The notes beneath the pieces were generated by a model. That model made no database searches and had not been told where the DNA came from. It saw only the letters and a program-made list of their open reading frames with translations. The position numbers and the translations under genes are program-made. From Paenibacillus sp. FSL H8-0548 (lineage in GTDB: Bacteria; Bacillota; Bacilli; Paenibacillales; Paenibacillaceae), in contig NZ_CP152049.1 of NCBI RefSeq assembly GCF_038630985.1, forward strand, positions 4,855,501 through 4,919,500: a stretch of DNA of 64,000 nt, given 5' to 3'. This document shows, piece after piece, positions 18,340 through 26,476 of this stretch (position 1 is the stretch's first letter; each line of letters begins with the position of its first letter).

Positions 18340-19194
18340 TTGTATCGAGTTATTCAAGAATTGCACACGGAGAAAGGCTACGCCATCACCATGCTGTGTA
18401 AGCTAGCAGGAGTCGCCAGGTCTGCCTATTATAAATGGCTCAAATGGAAACCATCCATCAGGGAACTTGAAATCCTTTCGCTCGCTAAAGAAGTGAAACT
18501 TCGCTATGACAAGCGGAAAGGAATACTTGGCTATCGTCAAATCTGCATACAAATGAACCGAAAACTCAAAAAGAATTTTAACAAAAAACGTTATTACCGA
18601 ATCATGCGTGCTCTTGGGTTAAAAGCCGTCATTCGCAGGAAGCGACCAAACTACCTGAAAGCCTCCGAGATGCATGTGGCTGAAAATGTGATGAACCGTG
18701 AATTTTGCGCAGATTCTCCTAATCGTAAGTGGTGTACAGATGTTACAGAATTAAAGTACGGGAATGGTCGTAAAGCCTATTTGAGCGCTATCCTTGATCT
18801 CTACGATAACTCCGTTGTTTCATGGGTGTTAAGCCACTCTAACAACAATAAACTCGTCATAGACACCGTACAGAAGGCTTACAAAAGAAACCCGGGCGTA
18901 GCCCCACTTCTCCATAGCGACAGGGGCTTCCAATATACTTCACATGCATACAATCGACTACAGGTTAAGCACCATTTTACTAAAAGCATGTCTCGCGTAA
19001 GTCGATGTTTGGATAACCAACCGATTGAACGATTTTGGGGTACATTAAAAGCTGAAAGCTATTATCTCACCAAATACGAGACCTATGAAGATGTCCTTCA
19101 TGATGTGAGAAATTATATGCGTTACTACAACCGTTACCGCTATACAGAGCGTTTAAATGGCTTGTCCCCTATGGAATACCGACGAACTGCATAA
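18340..19194 (+). CDS. IS3-family OrfB transposase (DDE integrase core)
   Basis: A 284-residue integrase-type transposase domain. The N-terminal HTH-21 region (about 10-60) is followed by the rve core, with catalytic Asp134 (WCTDVTELKY), Asp194 (LLHSDRGFQY) and Glu230 (NQPIERFWG). The D194-E230 spacing is the classic D(35)E of IS3. The listed start is a TTG without ribosome binding site; the natural product is the OrfAB fusion made by -1 frameshifting at 18280-18286. No internal stop is seen, so the transposase looks functional. Confidence 0.92.
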   Translation: MYRVIQELHTEKGYAITMLCKLAGVARSAYYKWLKWKPSIRELEILSLAKEVKLRYDKRKGILGYRQICIQMNRKLKKNFNKKRYYRIMRALGLKAVIRRKRPNYLKASEMHVAENVMNREFCADSPNRKWCTDVTELKYGNGRKAYLSAILDLYDNSVVSWVLSHSNNNKLVIDTVQKAYKRNPGVAPLLHSDRGFQYTSHAYNRLQVKHHFTKSMSRVSRCLDNQPIERFWGTLKAESYYLTKYETYEDVLHDVRNYMRYYNRYRYTERLNGLSPMEYRRTA

Positions 19195-19320
19195 CACGAG
19201 AGCTGAAAACAAAACCCTCAGCTCTGTTAATTGAACTGAGGGGAAATAAATTAACTTTTTTTGTTTTTTACACTGTCTACTTGACAGGGGGCACTTCACT
19301 TATGGCTATAACGGACCTTC

Positions 19321-20316
19321 CTATTTAGCAAAACTATGATGACCGATCGATGCAATAACATCCAGGCTGGACCAAAACGATCCTTTGGAAATATTCGGAT
19401 TGAAGAAATAGACCGCGTTCTCAACGTTATTTTTCCCGTTCAAGGCATCCTTCACAGCTCGTAAAACACTTGCATTTGGCTTGCTCTTGTCAAGCATCCC
19501 GTTATGGGCTGGTGGAAACTGCTTCCCTGAATATATAACCTCTTTTATCGAATCTGGAAACCTAACATCCTTCACTCTGTTTAATATCACATTCGCTAAA
19601 GCGAGCTGGCCCTGATACGTTTCATATCCAGCTTCAACCATCGTAATCTTGGCTAGCAGCATGTAGTCCGCTTCTGTGAACGACTTTGCTGCTTTAGTAA
19701 ATATTGAAGGAATAACCACATTAAGCTTCGTTCCCGGTTTAAGGGCTTCCTTGCCATTTAGTCCATTCCGCTTCAATAGCTCGGACTTGCTGCTCCCAAG
19801 CTCCTTAGCGATCTCATCCAAGCTTTTCTCACCGGTTATTACGACTGGCTGCACCGTTATGAGGTCAACAATGTCTTGTTCGGTATTCAATTGCAGCTTG
19901 GCATGCAGCATTTCCGACAATTGGCGCAAAGGCACATAAAGCCTTCCATCCTTTAAGAATGGAGCAACATCCATCAGATAGCGTTCTTCGTTGAAATAGA
20001 CAACCGGCACGCCGTTTCCAAGCACAATTTTATCATTTAATGCCGTATGTATCGTTACTTCATCCGTATCTTTATCCCAGCTTGACTTCGCACCGAATAA
20101 TTCAGCTATACGAGCCGCAGGGACATACATTCTTCCATCAAGCGTTACTACAGGTTCTGTCATCTTTATAATCTTGCCATCAAGCTTTAGGGTCAAATCA
20201 TTCATAGCTGCAGCTTCTCCAGCGGAGACGATAGACATCGGCCCGTTACTAAGCAGAAGTACTCCTAATAAAATAGTGATAATAAGACATTTAATCCTCT
20301 TACCTTCTCTGATCAT
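19321..20316 (-). CDS. Secreted cell-wall hydrolase: stalk, LysM and SleB/CwlJ domains
   Basis: A 331-residue exported protein. A signal peptide spans about 1-32. A stalk (copper-amine-oxidase N-terminal-like) domain spans about 40-150 (DGRMYVPAARIAELFGA, DGRLYVPLRQLSEMLHA). A LysM-type motif lies near 155-200 (KSLDEIAKELGSSKSELLKR). A C-terminal SleB/CwlJ hydrolase domain (Hydrolase_2) spans about 210-331, with the likely catalytic Glu in KITMVEAGYE. It should cleave spore-cortex or vegetative peptidoglycan. GGGAGG four bases before the ATG supports the start. Its terminator has been split by the insertion sequence downstream. Confidence 0.88.
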   Translation of the reverse strand: MIREGKRIKCLIITILLGVLLLSNGPMSIVSAGEAAAMNDLTLKLDGKIIKMTEPVVTLDGRMYVPAARIAELFGAKSSWDKDTDEVTIHTALNDKIVLGNGVPVVYFNEERYLMDVAPFLKDGRLYVPLRQLSEMLHAKLQLNTEQDIVDLITVQPVVITGEKSLDEIAKELGSSKSELLKRNGLNGKEALKPGTKLNVVIPSIFTKAAKSFTEADYMLLAKITMVEAGYETYQGQLALANVILNRVKDVRFPDSIKEVIYSGKQFPPAHNGMLDKSKPNASVLRAVKDALNGKNNVENAVYFFNPNISKGSFWSSLDVIASIGHHSFAK

Positions 20317-20581
20317 GCGTACCTCCCAGCAATTCTAGTTGGTGCAAACTTCCACTTTCCTCTTCTGGGCAAAATTATAACATAACTCATTAGGGTCGTA
20401 GGATTAACATTTTCACAGAATTAAACACAGCTTGCACAATAGATCGGAAAATTTTAAAAAACTTACAGATGAGTTTTAAAATATTGACTAACTTTCCCAA
20501 TCTAACCTATCCTATTTTAATCTTCTAATAACATGGTAATATAGAGTAATCAGTTCAAAATATACATTAGGAGCATATCAA

Positions 20582-22042
20582 GTGAGGACACATCCAATCT
20601 ACATTTTACGTATCACAGGTGTTTTAGATGGTATTTCTTTATTAGTATTACTAGGTATCGCCATGCCCTTAAAATATATATGGGGAATCGGACAAGCTGT
20701 AACGGTTGTAGGAAGTATTCACGGGGGGATTTTCTGTTTATATGCACTCGCCATCCTTTATGCTGCCATTCGAATTCAGTGGAACCTGTTATGGTCTGCA
20801 GCAGCTCTAATCGCAGCCTTTATACCTTTAGGAAATTTCATCCTGGACTGGAAGCTAAAAAAAGCACAAGCTAAATATAGTATAAAACCTTTTAACTATG
20901 CCTTGATCGTGTACAGTATCGTGTTTTTTTCCTTTATTGACTTATTCGTACAGCTGCCGGTCATGAGCACATTCGCATCTTCCGTCGGCGCAAGCTCATT
21001 TATTGTTGGAATTGTCGTTGGCCTATACTCATTAACGAATACGTTTGGCAATATTTTATCGGGGATCATGACTGATAAAGTAGGCCCATTCAAAATATTA
21101 ATGATCGGGTTGCTTTTAACAAGCAGTGCTTTACTGCTGTATCAATTCGTTGATTCGCCGTTATTATTAATAATTGTTCGAATTATTCATGGTTTTGTTG
21201 CCGGATTAATTGTTCCAGCCGCGTTTACATTCTCTGCTAATACTACGGTAAATGCTCAACAAGGGAAAAAAGTCGCCTTCACCGGTACATTTGTTGGACT
21301 AGCTGCTATTATCGGTCCTGCTTTCAGCGGAATTATGGCAAGCAAAACGTCTGTACCCTTCGTCTTTATGTGCGTAGCTATTTTGGGATTTTCACTTGCT
21401 GTCTTGTCCGCCATTTTTCTCAGCAAGTACAAGATAGCCAAAAAAGAAAAGGTCGATGCTGTCCAAGCATCTAAAGGCTCATTCTTTAATGCAGGTGTAA
21501 TAAAAGCTTACGGCGGTGCCTTTTTCTTAATGTTCTCACAAGGCGTGATCGCTTATTTGCTGCCCTTGCATGTGCAGACACTTGGGTATGATTCGAATTT
21601 AAGCGGCACATTAATGAGCGCTTTCGGGATCGTTGCTGTTCTCATCTTCGTACTTCCTACTAATCGTATTTTTGACCGTGCAGCTCCATCTACAACGATG
21701 GCCCTCGGAATTGGTTTAATGGGATTAAGTCAGCTGCTTATTAGCCAGTCAACGACGACCTTATCGCTTTATATCGTGTTAGCCTTATATGGAGTAGGCT
21801 TCGCCTTCTTATTCCCCTCCATTAATACGATGCTCATTAAAGCGACGCCCGCAGAGCTGCGCGGGAAAGCTTACGGATACTTCTACGCCTGCTTTTCTCT
21901 AGGTGTCGTAGCCGGCTCTTCCGTATTAGGCTGGCTTCCTTTTAATATTATTGAAGGGTTTATATTTACAGGAATCGTCCTGCTGCTCTTTGCTGTATTT
22001 GTCGCTCTCAATAAACAAAGAGATTCCGTGTTAAATTATTAG
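20582..22042 (+). CDS. DUF3817-MFS fusion transporter
   Basis: A 486-residue membrane protein. Residues 1-95 match the small DUF3817 integral membrane family (RITGVLDGISLLVLLGIAMP and a GSIHGGIF loop, about three helices). Residues about 105-480 form a 12-helix major facilitator domain with GIMTDKVGPFKILMIG as the loop 2-3 signature. The start is GTG at 20582, with AGGAG nine bases upstream. It is probably a drug or metabolite efflux pump. DUF3817 usually occurs as a stand-alone protein, so the fusion is the notable feature. It is a single-gene unit. Confidence 0.85.
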   Translation: MRTHPIYILRITGVLDGISLLVLLGIAMPLKYIWGIGQAVTVVGSIHGGIFCLYALAILYAAIRIQWNLLWSAAALIAAFIPLGNFILDWKLKKAQAKYSIKPFNYALIVYSIVFFSFIDLFVQLPVMSTFASSVGASSFIVGIVVGLYSLTNTFGNILSGIMTDKVGPFKILMIGLLLTSSALLLYQFVDSPLLLIIVRIIHGFVAGLIVPAAFTFSANTTVNAQQGKKVAFTGTFVGLAAIIGPAFSGIMASKTSVPFVFMCVAILGFSLAVLSAIFLSKYKIAKKEKVDAVQASKGSFFNAGVIKAYGGAFFLMFSQGVIAYLLPLHVQTLGYDSNLSGTLMSAFGIVAVLIFVLPTNRIFDRAAPSTTMALGIGLMGLSQLLISQSTTTLSLYIVLALYGVGFAFLFPSINTMLIKATPAELRGKAYGYFYACFSLGVVAGSSVLGWLPFNIIEGFIFTGIVLLLFAVFVALNKQRDSVLNY

Positions 22043-22085
22043 TAAGGGGCGTACTATGCAGCCTCTTCGGGATGCCATCAAATAG

Positions 22086-22112
22086 AAAAACGCAACCTTT
22101 ATGAGGTTGCGT
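22086..22112 (-). terminator. Intrinsic terminator on the minus strand
   Basis: ACGCAACCT (22090-22098) and AGGTTGCGT (22104-22112) form a perfect nine-base stem with five-base loop. On the minus strand a TTTTT run follows. It serves the minus-strand gene that ends at 22176. Confidence 0.75.
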
Positions 22113-22126
22113 GAAATGTCTTATTT

Positions 22127-22152
22127 AGTGGAGCCTATGTGAATCGAATCCT
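22127..22152 (-). pseudogene. tRNA 3'-end-like fragment
   Basis: On the minus strand GATTCGATTC followed by AGGCTCCACTA resembles a T-arm plus acceptor 3' strand. No 5' half is present. A similar cassette with the same CCACTAAATAA and a terminator lies at 36070-36200, so this is probably a decayed tRNA end. Confidence 0.3.
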
Positions 22153-22175
22153 AAAATTATCCTGAATTTCCTATT

Positions 22176-22805
22176 CTAGTCCATTCCATGATTGCTTCGG
22201 ATATCGTACAACCCTTGGAGCAGAAGCTCCCCGGGATCTCGGTTCAACTGCAGATGTGTCAACATAAGATGCAAAGGGATAGCGCATACATTATTTCCTT
22301 CTGTAATCGCTGGAAAACCAGTTTCAAAGACCGGACCGTGTGTTTCATTCCACGCTAGACCTGCATGAATTTGCTCCGGAGCAAATTCTTCACGTACTGT
22401 TTTTATACAATGCGGAACGAGTACCTTGTCGATGATCGCTTTAGCCTCTTCTTCGCTTGAAGCAGGCTGCGAGAGGGGTTTCCCTCCCTTAATCTTCATA
22501 AGATCAACGAAGAATGAAGCCATCCACACTGCTGGATCATTGCCCGATTGGAATCTGTCGATCAACTCGCGCAGAAAAAAACCGCAGGAATATACACTAT
22601 CAAATTCATCCTTCACATGAAATACAAAAACTGGGCCGTAGGCTTCGAGATTCAACACTTGTCCTTCAACGTCGTCAAAGTGCATTTTCAAGGATACGAG
22701 GCCATTATGGTGAACAGCCTTTAGAAGCTCCACCCATTTCTCCTCGGTCATTTCACCGTCCTTGCTGTTTACTTCCTCATTTGCCGTCTGATTGCTCATT
22801 TTCAT
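22176..22805 (-). CDS. Unknown cytoplasmic protein
   Basis: A product of about 209 residues without signal peptide or membrane helix that I do not recognise. The first part is acidic and polar (EEVNSKDGEMTEEKW), followed by a mixed alpha/beta region with LKMHFDDVEGQVLNLEAYG and HAGLAWNETHGPVFETGFPA. GGGGGGACA directly before ATG 22805 is the best start. Frame extension to 22904 runs into DNA that copies the promoter and start of the AraC-type gene at 33.7 kb, so those 33 residues are probably not coding. It is transcribed alone, with a terminator at 22086-22112. Confidence 0.6.
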   Translation of the reverse strand: MKMSNQTANEEVNSKDGEMTEEKWVELLKAVHHNGLVSLKMHFDDVEGQVLNLEAYGPVFVFHVKDEFDSVYSCGFFLRELIDRFQSGNDPAVWMASFFVDLMKIKGGKPLSQPASSEEEAKAIIDKVLVPHCIKTVREEFAPEQIHAGLAWNETHGPVFETGFPAITEGNNVCAIPLHLMLTHLQLNRDPGELLLQGLYDIRSNHGMD

Positions 22806-22849
22806 TGTCCCCCCGCCTACTATCATACTATCATCTTGTTGATCCGACT

Positions 22850-22960
22850 TTTTTAAGCGCATATTGAACGTCAATCTTTCTGCAAACCTATTATGGACTG
22901 CCACAATAGGTTATATATATTATAGACATGTGACCGTCCGACTAGCAATCACCTTACTAT
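22850..22960 (-). promoter_or_regulatory. Promoter segment resembling that of the AraC gene at 33.6 kb
   Basis: On the minus strand TTGCTA and TATAAT are 18 bases apart. About 80 bases around them, through TTTGCAGAAAG and an ATGCGC start-like stretch, align at roughly three quarters identity with the upstream region of the gene ending at 33633. Confidence 0.65.
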
Positions 22961-23035
22961 AGCAAAATTGAAATTTCCTTAAAATGAAGAGAGCATTGTC
23001 ATGTATCACCACCATTTGTACACTAATATGAGCTA

Positions 23036-23079
23036 TTGACAGTTCGCTTTATTTTGTTATAATTTTGTTTGAACGTTCA
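23036..23079 (+). promoter_or_regulatory. Sigma-A promoter with TetR operator
   Basis: TTGACA (23036-23041) and TATAAT (23058-23063) are consensus -35 and -10 hexamers, 16 bases apart. The palindrome TGAACGTTCA (23070-23079) lies just after, at the expected transcription start. It matches the operator before the next gene, so the TetR protein probably represses itself here. Confidence 0.88.
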
Positions 23080-23087
23080 TACAAAAG

Positions 23088-23678
23088 GTGATGATAATCA
23101 TTAAAGGACCAAATGGAGATACAAAGAGTAAAATCGTCGATGCTGCTTATCAGGTATTAGCTGAGCAGGGATATGATAAATCTTCAATGAAAGAGATTGC
23201 CAAGCAAGCTGGAATATCACAGGGGCTGATTAATTATTACTTCCCGAGTAAAGAGGATTTAATGTTCGAAATATTTCATTTGGAAAGTTCCCGTTATATT
23301 GAAGAAATGAATAAAATTTCGGAAATTCCAATGAATGAAAGCTTTTTGCGCAATGCGTTAGAGGTTCCGAAAAATATGGTGAATGAGTATCCGGATTGGC
23401 ATCGTCTTCGTTTTGAACTGTTTGCAATTGGTCTTAGAAGTGACGCAGGACGTATGGAGATTCAAAAAAGCCTTGAAGCTGGCCGACAACAAGTGTTAAA
23501 AACGATGAACATGCTGCCAATCAGAGAGACCATTAATAAAAAGGCACTGGCATCCATCATTAATGTAACGATTGATGGCTTAGCACTTGAGCAAATGGCT
23601 GATCCAAATTTCGATATCGACGCTGCTTACCATACTTTTGCCGAGCTGTTAGAGACTTATTTATCAACAAAGAAATAA
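23088..23678 (+). CDS. TetR/AcrR-family transcriptional regulator
   Basis: About 195 residues. The N-terminal helix-turn-helix (about 10-57) reads ILD-type: KIVDAAYQVLAEQGYDKSSM, then ISQGLINYYFPSKEDL, typical TetR. The C-terminal part is all-helical ligand-binding and dimerisation. The start is uncertain: GTG 23088 and ATG 23091 both overlap or crowd AAAGGTG, and initiation slightly downstream is possible. Operators TGAACGTTCA lie before this gene and before the HXXEE gene that follows, so it probably represses both in the absence of its ligand. Confidence 0.88.
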   Translation: MMIIIKGPNGDTKSKIVDAAYQVLAEQGYDKSSMKEIAKQAGISQGLINYYFPSKEDLMFEIFHLESSRYIEEMNKISEIPMNESFLRNALEVPKNMVNEYPDWHRLRFELFAIGLRSDAGRMEIQKSLEAGRQQVLKTMNMLPIRETINKKALASIINVTIDGLALEQMADPNFDIDAAYHTFAELLETYLSTKK

Positions 23679-23695
23679 TTTTTTTTCGTTAAAAT

Positions 23696-23715
23696 TTGAT
23701 TGAACGTTCAATCAA
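23696..23715. promoter_or_regulatory. TetR operator before the HXXEE-DoxX genes
   Basis: TTGATTGAACGTTCAATCAA is a perfect 20-base palindrome sharing the TGAACGTTCA core with the operator at 23070-23079. It lies 28 bases before the HXXEE start codon. Confidence 0.88.
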
Positions 23716-23743
23716 TTTAATTCAAAACAAGGAGCGGATAACG

Positions 23744-24226
23744 ATGTTTCAAGATTTGCATCTTATATTTTGGCTGCCTTATGTTGTTTTAACCATTCAC
23801 ACCATTGAAGAGCTTCCTGGCTTTTCAGCATGGGCTACACGCTACTTTGCTCCTATGACGACCTACAAGCATGCAATGACTCAGGGCCTCATGATTCTAC
23901 TCGTACTTTTGGCCTCCTATAAAGCTTCTTCTGTGGGATACCATGGCGGTTGGGTTGTTCTAACAGCAGCATTCCAATTGCATATTGGTTTAAATGCAAT
24001 TTTCCATGTGATAACGACCATTGTCTTTAAGGAGTATTCTCCTGGATTGTTAACGGCAATCACCATCTCTATTCCCGCTACCTTATTCTTTTTCTTTCGT
24101 GTAAATATAGAGAATAGATTAACAAGCATTGAACTAACCATTGCTCTCTTTTTGGGAACGGTTATTGCTACCGCAGCCATTGCTACTTTGTTTCTAAATA
24201 AAAAAAAGGTCATAAAGAGAGGTTGA
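23744..24226 (+). CDS. HXXEE-domain membrane protein
   Basis: A 160-residue integral membrane protein with about five transmembrane helices. The family-defining HTIEELPGFSAWA lies in the first third (HxxEE with a following aromatic), and further polar His residues (HIGLNAIFH) lie inside later helices. HXXEE proteins have no known biochemical role; the conserved in-membrane His and Glu residues suggest a metal or enzymatic site. AAGGAG nine bases before ATG 23744 defines the start. An upstream in-frame start at 23696 falls in the operator and is rejected. It is under the TetR regulator and overlaps the DoxX frame. Confidence 0.82.
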   Translation: MFQDLHLIFWLPYVVLTIHTIEELPGFSAWATRYFAPMTTYKHAMTQGLMILLVLLASYKASSVGYHGGWVVLTAAFQLHIGLNAIFHVITTIVFKEYSPGLLTAITISIPATLFFFFRVNIENRLTSIELTIALFLGTVIATAAIATLFLNKKKVIKRG

Positions 24227-24231
24227 TGAAT

Positions 24232-24579
24232 ATGCTCGTTATAACTACACTGCTTCAGGTCATTCTTATTGCGATATTTCTCCTTTCTGGTGTCGGAAAA
24301 ATTTATGGATTGCCCATGCATATAGATAATTTCAACCGATTACGACTTCCTCAATGGTTTCGTGTGGTTACGGGCATAGTTCAGCTTATCGGGGCGGCCA
24401 TGTTTATCATAGGTTTTTGGAAATCTGATTGGGCTGAAATTGCTAGTTTATGGCTGGGAATAACGATGATTGGAGCGATTTTGGCTCATGTCCGCGTAAA
24501 GGATAACTTGAAGCAAGCGGCAGCAGCCATTATCATTTTATGTCTCTTGTTTGTGTTAATTGCCAAAATGCTCTTATAA
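24232..24579 (+). CDS. DoxX-like membrane protein
   Basis: A 115-residue protein with four transmembrane helices, in the DoxX/DoxD-like arrangement: FLLSGVGKIYGLP in helix 1, RVVTGIVQLIGAA in helix 2 and a short loop before GITMIGAILAHVRV. DoxX-like proteins are small quinone-pathway-associated or stress-linked membrane proteins. AGAGG nine bases before ATG 24232 gives the start; TTG 24223 and ATG 24226 are also in frame. It is co-transcribed with the HXXEE gene under TetR control. Confidence 0.8.
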   Translation: MLVITTLLQVILIAIFLLSGVGKIYGLPMHIDNFNRLRLPQWFRVVTGIVQLIGAAMFIIGFWKSDWAEIASLWLGITMIGAILAHVRVKDNLKQAAAAIIILCLLFVLIAKMLL

Positions 24580-24679
24580 TTATTGTTCAGTCTACTGTTG
24601 ACAATCCAAAACAAAAAAACGACATTTCTGCCGTCTATGGTTAAGGTATTGGGGGAAGTGACGCTCAGTGCCCCTAACC

Positions 24680-24703
24680 GCCTCGCTTCCAGTGGAGCGA
24701 GGC
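24680..24703. terminator. Hairpin between DoxX and hydrolase genes
   Basis: GCCTCGCT (24680-24687) and AGCGAGGC (24696-24703) form a perfect eight-base stem with an eight-base loop. There is no T-run on either strand. It lies between convergent genes and could act as a weak terminator. Confidence 0.45.
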
Positions 24704-24742
24704 AGTATTATTAGTCACTTACGACAGACCTCGCTTCTATGC

Positions 24743-26425
24743 TCACCTTTGTCCATATGTTGGATAAATGACACCTGGCGAGGACGCTGAATAAAAAATG
24801 CCATTCTCATAAACTAGCGTCTCATTTCCGTCCACGGCAAAAGAAATTTGCGTCTCGCCGTATTCGATGACACCTTCCACCCTTCGTACACTCATCCCGA
24901 TCACTGCTTTTAGCTTGCCAGCGCGGTCCGTCACCAGGCGGACGCCTGACGGAAAACGGTACCGCAGTTTGCCGCTGACAAAAATGCTCGCCGTCTCCTC
25001 CGTATTAATCAGCTCATAGGCAATCCCATCAACCGTGCGGCTGTAGGCGGTATGCTCGGCCAATTGAATACCATGATCCAGTGGGTAAGGAAGCAATCCT
25101 GTAAACCATAACTCACTTCCAGTTGTCGGAAAAATGCCGCTGAGCCGTTCAATATAGTCAAGCAGGCATAGTATGGCGGGCGAATACGTTTCCGTATAGC
25201 CTTCCTCCCCGGTCCACGGACTAAGGCATTGACCAAACCGAGTCATTCGTGACAACGCAGAAATAATCGGCTGCAGCACCCAAGTGAGCTCCACATAGCG
25301 CTGATGATATTCAAAAGCATGCGGTGCACGAATGAGGCTGAGAAAGTTCGTCGCACCCGCCCAAGTATTATAGCTTGAAAAAGGATCAAACCGCGGATCG
25401 TCCATCGACAGCGACGTAAATGGATATTTTGCAAAAAACTTAGAAGTATTAAGCAAATACCGCTTGAGCATCCCGTCAAAAAAGTCTCTATCTCCCACTT
25501 CACTTGCAAGCACGCGAAGCAGCACATCGGACTGAACGCGAACAAAATGCCCCTGCTTATCTACATCGTAAAAGAAATGATCCGCCTGATCGAAACAATG
25601 CTTCATCAGGCTCTCTAACCCGCTCTCCGCCTTTTCCCTCCACGGGTCGTCCGGCAGTCCGAGCTCCAGCGCCATTCGGCCAAGATATTTACGGCTGCAA
25701 TATACGCTGGCAGTCAGATCAGGTGCTAGAAACGGTAAAATGGGAGAATCGGGATGGACGAGCGCCGGGTCATTCAGATGCGGCGTATCCGGCACATGCC
25801 AGAACCTTGGGGACAAATCGTGACCGGTATCAAATGCACAAAATGCCTCAACACAGCCTGTTCCCCTCGTATTGCGATACTGTACCAGCCAGTCATCATA
25901 TCGAGACAGCGCCTCATACATCTGCGGTAAAAAGGTTGACGCTGTCTTATCCCCATGCAGCGAATAATGGTTCCAGACACTTCTGGCCGGCGGCGTGACG
26001 AGCTGGATTTGCTTAAATACGGCACCCTCTGCCGTAATTTTGTAGGGCAGCAAGCCGTCTTCGCGCTGCAGCGCGGCAAATTGACTGTAGGTCGCTTCCG
26101 CAACAGACGGGATAAACCGGGAGCAAAGCTCGGCATTAATCGTTCCGGTACTCTCCAGCCAGCATCCCAGATAAACCCCTCCCTCCTGCAGAATCGGCGC
26201 TTGCTGCGCATTCGGAACGATGCAATCCAGCAGCTTGCGCACTGCCCGGTAGTACACCTTGGTAAGCACCGGTGATGAAGCAGAGAATTTCACACCAGAT
26301 TCGATAAATTGTTGCAAAATAGCTTCGTCGGACGGTTTGCCAAGCACACCCACCTGCTGCGCCACATCAAGCTCGTCAAATGATTGCCGAAAACGTTCCA
26401 GCTCAGTATGGGCATACGTACTCAT
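24743..26425 (-). CDS. Large (alpha/alpha)6-barrel glycoside hydrolase, trehalase/GH63-like
   Basis: A 560-residue cytoplasmic protein. The central 350 residues alternate helix pairs with motifs such as SVWNHYSLHGDKTAS, AFDTGHDLSPRFWH, PFTSLSMDDPRFDP and SYNTWAGATNFLSLIRA, then GYTETYSPAIL. This pattern is seen in MGH1-like and trehalase-clan hydrolases with Asp/Glu acid catalysts. A beta-rich C-terminal 100 residues follow. GGAGGAG precedes the ATG. It is the last gene of the pectin-type uptake operon (30 bases from the GH88/GH105 stop region), so it probably trims an imported oligosaccharide. The substrate is not determined. Confidence 0.72.
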   Translation of the reverse strand: MSTYAHTELERFRQSFDELDVAQQVGVLGKPSDEAILQQFIESGVKFSASSPVLTKVYYRAVRKLLDCIVPNAQQAPILQEGGVYLGCWLESTGTINAELCSRFIPSVAEATYSQFAALQREDGLLPYKITAEGAVFKQIQLVTPPARSVWNHYSLHGDKTASTFLPQMYEALSRYDDWLVQYRNTRGTGCVEAFCAFDTGHDLSPRFWHVPDTPHLNDPALVHPDSPILPFLAPDLTASVYCSRKYLGRMALELGLPDDPWREKAESGLESLMKHCFDQADHFFYDVDKQGHFVRVQSDVLLRVLASEVGDRDFFDGMLKRYLLNTSKFFAKYPFTSLSMDDPRFDPFSSYNTWAGATNFLSLIRAPHAFEYHQRYVELTWVLQPIISALSRMTRFGQCLSPWTGEEGYTETYSPAILCLLDYIERLSGIFPTTGSELWFTGLLPYPLDHGIQLAEHTAYSRTVDGIAYELINTEETASIFVSGKLRYRFPSGVRLVTDRAGKLKAVIGMSVRRVEGVIEYGETQISFAVDGNETLVYENGIFYSASSPGVIYPTYGQR

Positions 26426-26476
26426 CGTTGGTTTCTCCTCCCGATTGTTCGGCTTTACGCCTGTATTTACTCTTTA

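Larger units (their letters stand above)
17557..19298 (+). mobile_element. Complete IS3-family insertion sequence (1742 bp)
   Basis: Both ends begin 5'-TGA with imperfect inverted repeats of roughly 35 bases: TGATATGCTCCC at the left and, on the complement of the right end, TGAAGTGCCCCC. Both then share AGTAGACAGT and AAAAAACAAAAA. A 4-base direct target repeat CTTA flanks it (17553-17556 and 19299-19302). It contains overlapping-function orfA and orfB in a -1 frameshift arrangement. The element splits the loop of the terminator belonging to the cell-wall hydrolase gene at 19321-20316. All parts look intact, so it may still be active. Confidence 0.93.
17525..19315 (-). terminator. Intrinsic terminator split by the IS3 element
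   Basis: On the minus strand GTCCGTTATAGCC (about 19315-19303) can pair over all 13 positions, including G-U pairs, with GGCTGTAGCGGGC (about 17553-17541). A run of ten Ts (17540-17531) follows. Removing the insertion sequence and one CTTA copy leaves a four-base loop. This was the terminator of the cell-wall hydrolase gene. Confidence 0.75.

Noticed and set aside
22806..22904. 33-residue N-terminal extension of the unknown protein
   Set aside because: The DNA is a copy of a promoter and leader region also found at 33.6 kb, and the first codon is a GTG without a ribosome binding site.
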